Positions 30,757 through 40,189 of a stretch of 42,090 nt of DNA are shown here, in pieces. The number at the start of each line of letters is the position of its first letter. Within the stretch, counting starts at the first letter, position 1. The notes under the pieces are model-generated. The model was given only the letters and a program-made list of their open reading frames with translations, ran no database searches and was not told the origin of the DNA. Source of the stretch: Microgenomates bacterium OLB22 (GTDB taxonomy: Bacteria; Patescibacteriota; Microgenomatia; UBA1406; HO2-37-13b); NCBI GenBank assembly GCA_001567515.1, contig LLEV01000017.1:1-42090 (forward strand), in the 5' to 3' direction. Position numbers and translations under genes: made by a program.

Positions 30757-31944
30757 ATGAGAAAAGTAACTGCAATCATAACCGCACTTTCTATGGTCGC
30801 TACCATGACTCCTGTCTATGGTTCAACCAACGGAAGCGCAGTCGTAAGCAGCGGCGATAACAACACTGTTAACAGTGTCGTTAACGAGACAGCTGTTGTG
30901 TCTGTAACCCAGACCAACAACACTAATGTCAGCCAATTTGTCGGAGGAGAAGTCAACACTGGTGGGAACACTGCCAACCGTAACATCTCAACTGGCGGAG
31001 CTGGTACCTCTATCACAACTGGAAACGCAGGCATGGCTGTAACCAATCAAGTCAATGCTGGCTCTAACCAAACTGTGGTACACGGTGCTAATGCTGGCGC
31101 TGCTGCAAACGCAACCGAAGCAGTCATTTCTGGTGATAACAACAACGTCAACACCGTTACTAACGTACTTGACGTAACCACTGTAACCAACACGAACAAC
31201 ACTAATGTTGCTCAGAAGGTATGGGGGGATGTTAACACTGGAAACAATACCGCAAACCGCAACATCGGAAGTGGCACTTCTGTCAACACTGGCAATGCAG
31301 GTCTGTCCGCAGGTCTGGAAGTCAATGCTGGTAGTAACGCCGCCCATGTCGGAGGTCAAGGTTTTGGTATTGCTGGTTCAGCACAAAATGGTCTTGCTGT
31401 AACAACTACTGGTGATAATAACACCGCTAACTCTGTTGCAAACACTACCACTGTAGTCGCTGTAAACAACACCAACAATACTGCTGTTAAGCAATTCGTA
31501 CGAGGTGATGTCAACACTGGATGGAACCGAGCAAATCGTAACATCGGTGATGCATCTATCGATACGGGTGAAGCATCTCTAGGAGCAGGCGTCGCTGTTA
31601 ACGCAGGTCAGAACGCTGTATCTGTCGGAGGTGTTATGCCTATGGGGTTGTCACTTAGTGAAGTAATCAGTAGTGGGGATGATCTCCTTACTAACACTGT
31701 GACCAACACTACTATGACAACTGCCGTAACCGGTACAAATAACCTTTCTGAATATCAACATGTTTGGGGTAACACCAACACTGGTTGGAACTATGCCAAG
31801 CGTTCGATCGGAGGATCAGGTATCATGACCGGTGGTACAGGCTTTGGTGTTGGCCTTGGTGTCAACGCTGGAGTTAACCAAACCCTTATTGGGGGTGGTC
31901 TACTCGGTGGCCTTACCGGATGGTTTGGTGCTTGGTGGCTTTAA
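30757..31944 (+). CDS. Asn-rich repeat surface protein, four repeats, probably highly expressed
   Basis: A 395-aa protein with signal peptide MRKVTAIITALSMVATMTPV and then four tandem repeats of about 90 residues, starting near residues 28, 121, 213 and 303. Each repeat has SGDNN-xxN-xVxN, TNNTNVxQxVxGxVNTG, NxANRNI and TGNAGxxxGxxVNAGxN blocks. Such Asn- and Gln-spaced strands recall curlin-like or beta-solenoid fibres, without a proven match. No wall anchor or C-terminal membrane segment is visible. Codon use favours AAC, GTA, GGT and GCT more than the neighbours do, and AAGGAGGTG precedes the ATG, both signs of strong expression. A strong terminator at 31992 closes the transcript. It may be the abundant surface-layer or fibre subunit (inference). 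Confidence 0.75.
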   Translation: MRKVTAIITALSMVATMTPVYGSTNGSAVVSSGDNNTVNSVVNETAVVSVTQTNNTNVSQFVGGEVNTGGNTANRNISTGGAGTSITTGNAGMAVTNQVNAGSNQTVVHGANAGAAANATEAVISGDNNNVNTVTNVLDVTTVTNTNNTNVAQKVWGDVNTGNNTANRNIGSGTSVNTGNAGLSAGLEVNAGSNAAHVGGQGFGIAGSAQNGLAVTTTGDNNTANSVANTTTVVAVNNTNNTAVKQFVRGDVNTGWNRANRNIGDASIDTGEASLGAGVAVNAGQNAVSVGGVMPMGLSLSEVISSGDDLLTNTVTNTTMTTAVTGTNNLSEYQHVWGNTNTGWNYAKRSIGGSGIMTGGTGFGVGLGVNAGVNQTLIGGGLLGGLTGWFGAWWL

Positions 31945-31991
31945 TTTGATCTTTTTTAAGATCTAATAAAGGATTAATCCATCATGCATGT

Positions 31992-32017
31992 CCCCCCGCC
32001 ACGGCGGGGGGATTTTT
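31992..32017 (+). terminator. Rho-independent terminator
   Basis: CCCCCCGC-CACG-GCGGGGGG, a perfect 8-pair stem with a tetraloop, followed by A and five T, after the repeat protein at 31944. Confidence 0.9.
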
Positions 32018-32144
32018 GGATCTAGATAGCCGATAATAGTAGTGCAATTCTATACACATTGATACACTTTTAGGCCTTTCTAGCAATACAAAAATGCAGC
32101 TTGCTGTGCTATACTAACGACACTTACAAAACTGCGTCATAGTT

Positions 32145-34201
32145 ATGTATAGGCCATATCAACTAGTAAAAAGCATCTTTCTCGCACTTTCTTGCTTGCC
32201 TTTCTTGCTTCTCTTACTCTCTTCTCCTACTTACGCTCAAGAAGTTGCTATCACTCTAACACCCACGCCAACGACAGATCAATCAATTTCCCCTACCCCC
32301 TCTCCAGAACTCGAACACGTCATCGAAATTGAAACCCAGGCAGAATCATCTATCACTCCAACACCAACTACATCACCATTAGAGGAAGCTACGCTCGTTT
32401 CACAAACGTCGCAGATTTCCCAGACTAACAGTACCAATCTCAAAAATAATATAGATGGAGTCGTCAACACTGGTATCAATACAGCTCAAGACAACCTAAG
32501 CCCTCAGACAACTGTGGATACAGGTAATGCCTCTGCCTCAGTGGCTGAGACTAATGCTGCAAACGTGAACTCTGTAGGCGACCAATATCAGGCTGGTGTT
32601 GTCGACCATCACCCTGGAGACACGGCCATAGATCTATCAGATAAGACACTTCAGTGTATAGTCCCAAGCGCAGGATTTAACAATTATCTGAGGGGTAAAG
32701 ACATGACATTTGCTCAGTTTCTGGGCATAGCACAGAAGAATAGTGCCTCCATCATCAACAATATCAACCTACTTGCACTTACCGGGCAAAATGCTCTGAG
32801 TGGGATGAAAACCACTCTCAGCACTGGAGATGCAGCGGTAGATGTCTCTATCGTTAACATCGCAAACCTCAATACAGTCGGCAACTGCTATTTCTTTGCT
32901 GTCATCAATATCTATGGTGACTACGAGGGTGATATCATACTTCCCTATGAGTATGGCTATCTCTTCCCACAAAGTGCTACCTCAGATCAGGGGATAACTG
33001 TCGCATCAGATAACAACACCCAAAGCAATGCTACCGCTACTACTTCAAATACGCTCACGGTGAGTAATGAAAACACCTCAGCAGTAACTACTACAATGCT
33101 AGGAAATGCGGACACAGGGAGCAACAAGGGTAATGCAGATTACGTAGCTACTGGTAATGGAAGTGTGACCCTTGATGAGAGAACCATCGCTGATCAAAAC
33201 ATCTACGGGGATGGTTGGATGAATGTCCAGGTCAATACCTATGGCACGTGGGAAGGTCAAATAATCGGCGATGCTAACAGTCTCCCGAATACTTCCACAA
33301 TGACCCAAAATTCAAAAAGCCATAATATCTCTGAAACTACTATCGCCAACCAAAACAACGCTACTATAGAAAATAATCTATTCCTGCAGGCAATAACAGG
33401 TCAAAATTTTTGATGGCACTCCCCTTTCTAGGAAGCGGAAGTATCACGACGGGTGACGCGACGGTCACAGCAAAGATACTCAATCTACTCAATACCAATA
33501 TCGTGGGGAACAATTGGTATTATGTCATGGTAAATGTGTTTGGCAATTGGAAAGGCAACATAAGATTTGCCCGCCCTGACTTGACAGTCAGATCTTGGTG
33601 GAGCAAGCCCCGTGTACGACCGGGGGAGACAGTTACTCTTAGCATCTTGAGCGGAAATCAAGGGCTCGTCTGGGCGGAGCGGACAAAGCTCAATCTTCAA
33701 CTACCTGCAGGGATAAGTCTCCTGAGTAGTGATATAGTGCCTCAGAATAGTCCAGGGATACTTCAGTGGTTTTGGGATCGTTTTGAAAAGAGTGACACTA
33801 GGCAGATTAATCTGGTATTAAAAGTAGCAGATGATGTTGTAGCCAATAGTCTGCAACTCCCTATAGATATCAGCTCTGGTTTTAGGGAAGATGAGACGGG
33901 AAATAATAACGCTATAGCTACACTAGAAATAGAACAGTCATCATCCGATTCTTACTCATCTCAAGTACAGTCACTAAATTCTCCAATTACCCAACCTATC
34001 TCTCCTACACCATCTCAAAAGAAGTTAACACCACTATTTGCCTCAGCTCAAGCGCAGGAAAAGTCTAATGGAGACATGCTGTCTACCTCCACCACAGCTC
34101 CGTCAGCAGGATTTGCTATAGCTGCCTCAACCTTTTCTCACTGGTGGCTACTCGTAGGTCTCATCGCTGTGACAGTCCGCAGAATACTGCAGGAGGAATA
34201 A
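32145..34201 (+). CDS. Asn-rich repeat surface protein with DUF11/CARDB-like domain (frameshifted)
   Basis: About 685 aa. Signal peptide (LALSCLPFLLLLLSSPTYA), a Pro/Thr linker, then repeats related to the two upstream proteins but with a distinct module end: GVVDHH, INIYGDYEGDIIL, VNTYGTWEGQII and VNVFGNWKGNIRF (a short x-Y/F-G-x-W/Y-x-G-x-I strand). The frame breaks at T5 33407-33411; adding one base gives TGQNFLMALPFLGSGSITTGD. After it comes a DUF11/CARDB-type domain (RVRPGETVTLSILSGNQG). The C-terminus has a Ser/Pro linker, a membrane helix (HWWLLVGLIAVTVRRIL) and a basic end. It looks membrane-anchored rather than sortase-anchored. A TATACT box lies near 32110. Confidence 0.7.
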
Positions 34202-34305
34202 TAGGGGGGGGCCTCTGACCAATCCTCAGTGACCACCATTTATTGAATAGCCATTTGAACATCGAGTATTTACGAAAATTGAAAAGTCACAATTGACTTA
34301 CTTTG

Positions 34306-34770
34306 TCAGAATCTAAACATTTTCTGCAGAAAGAGGCGAACACGATATCTGATCATGGCTCCAAGGCTTATGTCTTGTGCTTGAGCTGAAGGAATGATAA
34401 TGGGCGGAATTGGTGTTGGTGTGGAAGTTGATTTTTTCACATTGCTTGCTGAATCATCTTCATCTGAATTCTCCTTTATCTGGACAGTGCCGTTGCGGAT
34501 ATCGATTGAAGTAGTGCCTAGAGTGGTACTCTCGATAGTCTGTTTCTGGCCGTTAGTCGTTACCTCAATCTTTTTGGAGACCGTTGTGGAACCGCTATTG
34601 CTAGTCGAAGTCTTTATAGACGTATTAGTCTGAGAATTCACCGTAGCAGAACCTCCTCCTTCGGCAGTTATGTTCGTATTCATCTCAACCGTAGTAGCAT
34701 AGACCAAGCTTAGACTGGGGCCCATGACGAGCAGAATGCTAATCACACCTAGGATATAATAATTCTTCAT
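34306..34770 (-). CDS. Small secreted or membrane-associated protein
   Basis: A 154-aa hypothetical protein with a signal-like N-terminus (YYILGVISILLVMGPSLSLVYA), a Ser/Thr/Asn-rich middle (NTNITAEGGGSATVNSQTN), a Pro-rich linker and the end ISLGAMIRYRVRLFLQKMFRF, an amphipathic basic tail. No family recognised. It lies 45 bases downstream of the subtilisin gene on the same strand and may be its partner or substrate (inference). Confidence 0.5.
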   Translation of the reverse strand: MKNYYILGVISILLVMGPSLSLVYATTVEMNTNITAEGGGSATVNSQTNTSIKTSTSNSGSTTVSKKIEVTTNGQKQTIESTTLGTTSIDIRNGTVQIKENSDEDDSASNVKKSTSTPTPIPPIIIPSAQAQDISLGAMIRYRVRLFLQKMFRF

Positions 34771-34815
34771 GTACCACTCAGTGTACTATCATTTTCACAA
34801 AATGCAATTATGGGA

Positions 34816-36448
34816 TCAGAAGGTGGCTGATGTACTCATAAGAGGACTTTGAGTATAGGTATAACCAGTCTTTTGGACCGCGGTGATAGTTACCAAGTAG
34901 GTACCTCTCTCTTTTAACGAAGTCATGCCAAAGACAACTGAGCCTTTATTATTTGTAGTTGCCTTTCCCTGAAATAGTTTACCCGAGGGCGATTTTACCT
35001 CGATTGATACAGTCGCTTTCGAGACGGGACTTGATGCTCCATCCTGTACCGTTGCATTTACCAATAGTGATGAGGAAAAGAACCATCTTTTTACTTCTGC
35101 ACTTAGAGTAGAGACTGTCATAGTAGCATTACTCCCTGAAGTTGGCGTGCCAGTAGGTGTGGTAATGGGAGATGGTGACGGGGTAGCTGTAGGGGTAAGC
35201 GAAGGCGTTATAGAAGGCATAGGGGAGAGACTGGGGCTTGGACTTGCCGTAGGTGTTGGGGTGAGAGAAGCGTACAAAAAAGCCCCATCTGCCATACCAA
35301 GAGCCCATAGTGATCCTGTCCCCTCAATTGGCACCCCATGGCCTTGCAAAGCCTCATAGGTACAATCTCGGGTGGTACAATAGCCTGTTTGTAATATCAG
35401 TGCAGCAATTCCCGCAACATTTGCGCTGGCCATAGATGTCCCTGTCATCGTTACATATCCACCCCCTTTTCTTGTAGAAAATATCTTATCACCAGGGGCA
35501 GCTAGATCGACACCAATGCCAGTATTGGTATATGATGATCGGTGTAAGTTTTCATCAATTGCGCCAACTCCGATGACATGATCATAGCGAGCAGGATAGA
35601 GGGCTCCACTAGCCCCATTGTTACCAGCAGCCGCTACTATCACTGCTCCTTTACTCCATGCATAGTCTATCGCCTCCTTGAGACTAGGGGAGTCATAGGG
35701 GGCACCAAGGGAAAGATTTATCACTTCTGCCCCGTTGTCTGCAGCCCACATCACCCCTGCTGCTATAGAAGAGTAGTATCCGTTACCACTAGCATCCAGC
35801 ACTTTTACATTCATCAATTGGGTCACATAATCAACGCCAGCTATACCTTGCCCATTGTTGCCTCGCGCTCCGATGATGCCTGCTATGTGCGTACCATGAC
35901 CATTTTCATCAGTCACTGGGACACCTTGACCTAGAAACTGAGACTGCTGCACTATCGCCCCCTGGAGATCAGGATGGGTGGCGTCAACTCCAGTATCCAC
36001 AACAGCAACCTGGATGGGGGCTGGGGAGGCAGGAAGCCTATCCCAAGCTGAGACTCCGGTAGACGAAGCCACATGCATAGCATACAAACCCCATTGCTTG
36101 GGCAAATCGGTGTCATTGGTCACTGCGGTAGCGGTAGCGATAGCATCTCGCTCCACAAATACTACCTGTGAATTTTTCTCCAAAATTTCAATGGTCTTTT
36201 CTATCAAGCCATCGGGGACTTCCAGACGAAGGATACCAAGCTTGTCTAACTCATCCTTAACTTTTTTATAAGATTCCTCACCTAACACCGCTGAGTTTTC
36301 TTTTAGTTTCTCTACCATACTCTCTGTCCTACCAGGGAGACGCATTTTGACTAACAAATGTGAAGTGGTTCCCTCCTGGGCATGCAAAGGGGTAATCAAC
36401 GGAGAAACACTGAGCAATACTAACAACAAAAACAAAAATTTTTTTCAT
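34816..36448 (-). CDS. Subtilisin-like serine protease (S8) with Ig-like C-terminus
   Basis: Secreted serine protease, about 543 aa. ATG 36448 with one base removed from T7 (36439-36445) gives signal peptide MKKFLFLLLVLLSVSPL. A propeptide-like region (residues 25-110) precedes the catalytic domain: Asp in VAVVDTGVDATHPDL, His in NGHGTHIAGIIG, the oxyanion Asn in AAAGNNG and Ser in GTSMASANVAG. All catalytic positions are present. A Pro/Ser/Thr linker (TPTASPSPSLSP) leads to an Ig-like C-terminal domain (VSKATVSIEVKSPSGK). It stands next to the repeat proteins and would suit surface-protein maturation or host-protein degradation; both are inference. It is divergent from the GT2 gene at 36592. 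Confidence 0.85.
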
Positions 36449-36579
36449 CCATTACAAGATACTTTGTCACGATCAAAACATCAAGGACATGAGGGTTGAT
36501 CATTCTCATTAGATCTCGTATACTGCCCGCACCAATTACATATTTAGCTTGATATGACTTGATATCTTTATAGCTACTT

Positions 36580-36585
36580 TATAGC
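36580..36585 (+). promoter_or_regulatory. -10 box of a leaderless GT2 gene
   Basis: TATAGC six bases before ATG 36592, with no room for a ribosome site. Confidence 0.4.
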
Positions 36586-36591
36586 AGTCTA

Positions 36592-38533
36592 ATGGCGGGT
36601 AACTCAAAAAACACACTCATTGAATACCAGCATTCCTGGGTACGGGAACTCGGCGTGTATCTGTATATGGCAATAGCTGGATGGTATCTATTATGGCGAC
36701 TTCAGCTCACACTAACCCTGCAAGGATGGCTTATCCCTCTGATATTTCTTGCTGACATATATATGTCAGTAACAACAGTGATATTTCTATTTACCAGTCG
36801 CCGGAGCTATAGACCCCAGAAACGTGCTCCTCTCCACGGGGTTTCCGTCGATATCCTGATACCAACATACAATGAGGCCTTACGCATAGTCGAGATGACA
36901 GCTCGAGCAGCTAAACAGGTGAGAGGTGTCACCAAAGTTTGGATACTCGATGATGGCAATAGACACAATATCAAAAAACTGGCAACAGAGCTAGGAGTAG
37001 AGTACCTAGCTCGTACTACCAATGAACATGCCAAGGCTGGGAACCTAAATAATGCCCTCCCACAGAGCACAGCAGACTTTGTTCTGTGTCTGGACTGTGA
37101 CCACATACCCTTACCAGATTGTATTGAGAGACTAAGTGGCTATTTTAGAGACACGAGTCTGGGATTTGTCCAGACACCCCAAGTCTTTTACAATCGTGAT
37201 AGTATCCAACATCAAGCAAATGCAAAGTATCCATTCTGGAATGAGCAGAGCATGTTCTATGAAGCTATCCAGCCTGCAAAAAATGGTTATAACGCAGCTT
37301 TTTTTTGTGGAAGTGGGGCACTCATCCGCAGAGCAGCACTGGATAGTGTAGGTGGCTTTGCAACAGGGACGGCTACTGAGGATATCCACACAGCTTTGAG
37401 ACTTCACGCTCAGGGATGGAGTTCACTTTTCATCACAGATAGGATCGCCTATGGCCTAGCTGCCTCAGATCTGACAGAATATCACAAGCAACGGGTCCGC
37501 TGGGGGGCGGGCTCTCTCGGGCTGCTCTTCCGTAGTCCCGATAGCCCTCTTGTGACCAAAGGACTGTCCTTGGCTCAGCGCATCTGCTACATCTACTCAA
37601 CTTCAGCTTATGCCTTTGGGTGGTTTAAATTGCTGTACTTATTAGCACCTATCATCACGCTCTTTTCCTACCGCCCCCTTACTGAGTCATTTGTCCTTTG
37701 GTATGCGGTAACAAATACGACTTTCATCATGTTTTCCTATGGACTTGCCTGGCTCTATTCTCGCGGGACATATCAATTTCCCTATACAGAGCGCTATGAC
37801 TATCTCAATATGTTTGGGCACTGGGAATCGATAAAAGGTATTATCAAAATCCAGAAAAAGTTTGGAGTATCACTCAAATTACATAAAAAGGAAAATGGAG
37901 CAGCTTGCTATATCTATGGCCTTCTTATTGATCTTTCTCTATTTCTGGCGACCATGCACATATGTGCACTTGTCTGGTGGGAAACTCAAGGGTTACCTCT
38001 CTTTACTAGCACGATTTTTATTGCTTCATTCTGGAACATTTTTAATCTATTTTTCTTGTGCTCTACAATCATATTTGTCTACCGATTTTCTCGAGAGCCT
38101 GTTTTGAAGCACCAATTTACCGTAGGCGAGTCTTGGGTCTGGGAGGGTAAGTCAATCTATACTATTAGTGCAAGTTTGGAAGGCGCATATATAGTAGCTC
38201 AGAATGAAATTGCAGCTGGGAGGAGTGATTGGTTTACCCGGTATCGTACTTCACGGCCAAGTACGACCAGTAGCTATAGAAATAGAAAAAGCACTCAAGA
38301 AAACATTTGCCGATATCCCCAAAGGTGGCTACGTGAGAGAATTAGTCTTGAGTGTCCCACCCGCTCTGCGCGATACGTACCTATCACATCTGCTCGGTAG
38401 AATAGAACACTCATATGCTACGGCACAAGAAGTACTCGAGAAGAAAGTACATAAGCCCACTTTCGCTTTATCCAACAACCTGCGTCAAGAAGTCATTACC
38501 CTCCCTGCGCGGATAAAATCGATATTGTTTTAA
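36592..38533 (+). CDS. Cellulose-synthase-like GT2 membrane glycosyltransferase (frameshifted C-terminus)
   Basis: Processive-type GT2 of the BcsA/hyaluronan synthase group. Two N-terminal membrane helices (GVYLYMAIAGWYLLWRL; GWLIPLIFLADIYM) precede the catalytic core: VDILIPTYNE, ILDDGNR (first Asp), CLDCDHIP (DxD), TEDIHTALRL and the QxxRW motif KQRVRWGAG. Several more membrane segments follow. The frame breaks at G3 38218-38220; with one base removed AAGGVIGLPGIVLHGQ continues in the frame of a downstream 109-codon piece to the stop at 38533. Total about 646 aa. The extended end is not a recognised PilZ domain. The expected role is making and extruding a beta-linked polysaccharide; the sugar is unknown. 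Confidence 0.8.
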
Positions 38534-38592
38534 ATCGAGTTAGCTAAAACGCTTGATTCGTTGAAGTTAGGTGAGTTAGTTGAATTTGCTTG
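38534..38592. other. Gene-free spacer
   Basis: Short A+T-rich spacer between the synthase stop and the 38593 repeat element, of the 'ttgaagttaggtgag' low-complexity kind. No feature supported. Confidence 0.3.
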
Positions 38593-38696
38593 GTGTCATC
38601 CTGAGCCCACTTTGGCAGGAGAATGATCTAGGTAAGAAGACAGGTTCAGCGGATTCTTCGCTGAACCAAGCACAGCGTCCTTGCTCAGAATGACAC
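38593..38696. repeat. Inverted-repeat element (REP/MITE-like)
   Basis: GTGTCATCCTGAGC at 38593-38606 and GCTCAGAATGACAC at 38683-38696 pair with one mismatch as terminal inverted repeats. Inside is a second perfect stem, GGTTCAGCG (38643-38651) with CGCTGAACC (38659-38667). Related fragments occur near 39330 and 18690. Confidence 0.7.
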
Positions 38697-38704
38697 ACAG
38701 ACTT

Positions 38705-38733
38705 TTGACTTATACGTGCACAGATGCTATACT
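38705..38733 (+). promoter_or_regulatory. Promoter of the first Cx6C membrane-protein cassette
   Basis: TTGACT and TATACT, 17-base spacer. The -10 continues TATACTATAGGGG, almost the same as in the second cassette at 39641. Confidence 0.7.
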
Positions 38734-38766
38734 ATAGGGGATACATTTGATAACAAGGAGGACTCC

Positions 38767-39288
38767 GTGAAGCGAGCGGTCAGCTTTGGAATATACTGCA
38801 TGTGGTGTGCGATTGTATTTGGGGCATCTGCATACGTTCTGCGGGCACCTCGGTATCTGTATCGCACGACTCAAGTCGAGAGGACCGAGTCTATCATGCT
38901 CTGGAATGGATCCACTATTTTCAGTACGTCGGAGGTCGGATTTGTCCTCAGCTCAGCCTCCCTGGGAGGCTTCGACTGGGTGAGGGCCAGTGGTGGAGAA
39001 AGGATCTCTCTTAGTTCACAGGAGGAAAAGGGAATCGGACAGGTAGTCAATTACGTAGCAGTCCCCCCGGGGACATGGCAATTGAGTACGCGACATGATA
39101 TGGGTTATGAGGTCCAAACAACGATCTTTGCCATTACCCCGGTAACGGTGACTGAGGCATGTCGAGATCGAGAAGTGCCCTGCTATAGCTTGGCGCAAAC
39201 CCTTAGTCCGCAAATGAATCCGATAATCACATTGATTATAGGACTATTGATTTGCTTGCCCATGCTATTGATGAGTAAGTTTGTTTAG
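38767..39288 (+). CDS. Cx6CYS membrane protein, first paralogue
   Basis: A 173-aa orphan protein. GTG 38767 follows AAGGAGGACTCC; the upstream part of the open frame lies in the promoter leader, so it is excluded. Topology: an N-terminal helix (FGIYCMWCAIVFGASAYVL), an outside domain of about 110 residues with beta-rich sequence (YVAVPPGTWQLSTRHD), and a C-terminal helix (PIITLIIGLLICLPMLLMS). Before the last helix comes ACRDREVPCYS (C-x6-C). The gene at 39679 has the same order and the motif DCPTEGVPCYS, so they are paralogues. A terminator identical in stem to that of the paralogue follows. Confidence 0.65.
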   Translation: MKRAVSFGIYCMWCAIVFGASAYVLRAPRYLYRTTQVERTESIMLWNGSTIFSTSEVGFVLSSASLGGFDWVRASGGERISLSSQEEKGIGQVVNYVAVPPGTWQLSTRHDMGYEVQTTIFAITPVTVTEACRDREVPCYSLAQTLSPQMNPIITLIIGLLICLPMLLMSKFV

Positions 39289-39291
39289 TAC

Positions 39292-39317
39292 AGAGGTGTA
39301 ACAACACCTCTTTTTTT
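39292..39317 (+). terminator. Rho-independent terminator
   Basis: AGAGGTGT-AACA-ACACCTCT followed by six T. The same stem-loop closes the paralogous cassette at 40161. Confidence 0.9.
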
Positions 39318-39329
39318 GTGCTTACTGCT

Positions 39330-39555
39330 GTGTCATCCTGACCAAGATTCAGGATCTTGTCTTTATATTTACCAACCCCCGGGGTTGGTAGAAGTAGAAA
39401 CCCCGGGACTTTTTTTTTAGTAAAGATCTTCCTCAACTTCGTAATATCTAGTACAAACCAACCCCCGGGGTTTGTACAAAGTACAAGCCAACCCCAGGGG
39501 TTTGCACACAGATACTTGCACCCCTGCGAGGTGTGTCACACCTCGCAGGGGTGAG
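39330..39555. repeat. Hairpin-rich intergenic array
   Basis: Several inverted repeats in a row: TACCAACCCC-C-GGGGTTGGTA (39370-39390), two near-identical 27-base units at 39451-39477 and 39481-39507 (GTACAAACCAACCCCCGGGG...), and a perfect 17-base-arm palindrome at 39519-39553 (CACCCCTGCGAGGTGTG, centre T). T9 at 39410-39418 follows CCCGGGAC. A GTGTCATCCTGA fragment begins near 39330. No gene is supported here. Confidence 0.75.
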
Positions 39556-39617
39556 ACTCCCAAGCCCGTCGCTCAGACGCACATATGGTATTGGCCATCT
39601 GAAGCATTGTTCAAAAC

Positions 39618-39646
39618 TTGTTTTTTGAGTCAAAATATGGTATACT
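39618..39646 (+). promoter_or_regulatory. Promoter of the second Cx6C cassette
   Basis: TTGTTT (39618-39623) and TATACT (39641-39646), 17-base spacer. The TATACTATAGGG stretch is shared with the first cassette. Confidence 0.65.
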
Positions 39647-39678
39647 ATAGGGTTCTTTAAAACAACCAGGAGGACAGC

Positions 39679-40170
39679 TTGAACAAGCGTGCTTTGAGGA
39701 TCTGTTTGGGATTCCTTCTCATGCTGGCGGCGACGTCGGCGCTCTTCATGAACCAGAAGAGGTACACCTTCAAGGTGACCAACAGTTCGCAGAGCAGTTT
39801 CGTGGATTTCAACACGGGTGGGCACATCCACAACACGGATGTGATCACCTTTGTCGCTACGTCCGCTCTGCCGTTTACGGTTGTCTCGACGCGGCATGGT
39901 GATCGCAAATTCACCTCACATGTCAGCAGTGAGGGATATGAGTTCGCAGTTTTCATCTTGCAGCCTGATCATTGGGAGATCAAGGGGCAAAGCCCGATCC
40001 AGTCGACGGTTTCTACAAACGTGGATCCTGTCCATGTGGCTGTCGACTGTCCGACGGAGGGCGTCCCGTGCTACAGTTATTTTGATAGGCACGCCTGGAT
40101 CAGGAGCGTGATGATATTCATTACTGTGTTTCTTATGATTTTCATTTTTGGGAGCACTAGAGAGGTGTAA
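39679..40170 (+). CDS. Cx6CYS membrane protein, second paralogue
   Basis: A 163-aa orphan protein. TTG 39679 follows AGGAGGACAGC. Order of features: basic start and membrane helix (ALRICLGFLLMLAATSALFM), an extracytoplasmic beta-rich domain (STRHGDRKFTSHVSSEGYEF), the VDCPTEGVPCYS motif, then a final helix (WIRSVMIFITVFLMIFIFG). It has the same architecture as the gene at 38767, but the domain sequences differ strongly, as in paralogues under diversifying change. The 3' end of the gene forms the start of the terminator stem. Its G+C content is higher than most of the window, perhaps because of a different origin. Confidence 0.65.
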   Translation: MNKRALRICLGFLLMLAATSALFMNQKRYTFKVTNSSQSSFVDFNTGGHIHNTDVITFVATSALPFTVVSTRHGDRKFTSHVSSEGYEFAVFILQPDHWEIKGQSPIQSTVSTNVDPVHVAVDCPTEGVPCYSYFDRHAWIRSVMIFITVFLMIFIFGSTREV

Positions 40171-40189
40171 CAACACCTCTTTTTTTTTG
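40161..40189 (+). terminator. Rho-independent terminator overlapping the stop codon
   Basis: AGAGGTGT-AACA-ACACCTCT followed by a run of at least eight T. The first arm includes the last sense codons and the TAA of the upstream gene. Confidence 0.9.

Noticed and set aside
35578-35934. Plus-strand frame opposite the subtilisin
   Set aside because: Lies opposite the catalytic domain whose residues are fully conserved on the minus strand.
39519-39553. Perfect palindrome considered as a CRISPR unit or attachment site
   Set aside because: It occurs once, with no spacer-like periodic array or integrase gene nearby; kept only as a repeat.
39448-39897. Minus-strand frame with repeated QTPGVGLY text
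   Set aside because: The repeats are produced by the intergenic hairpins at 39370-39507 and the frame runs opposite the second Cx6C gene; there is no start signal.
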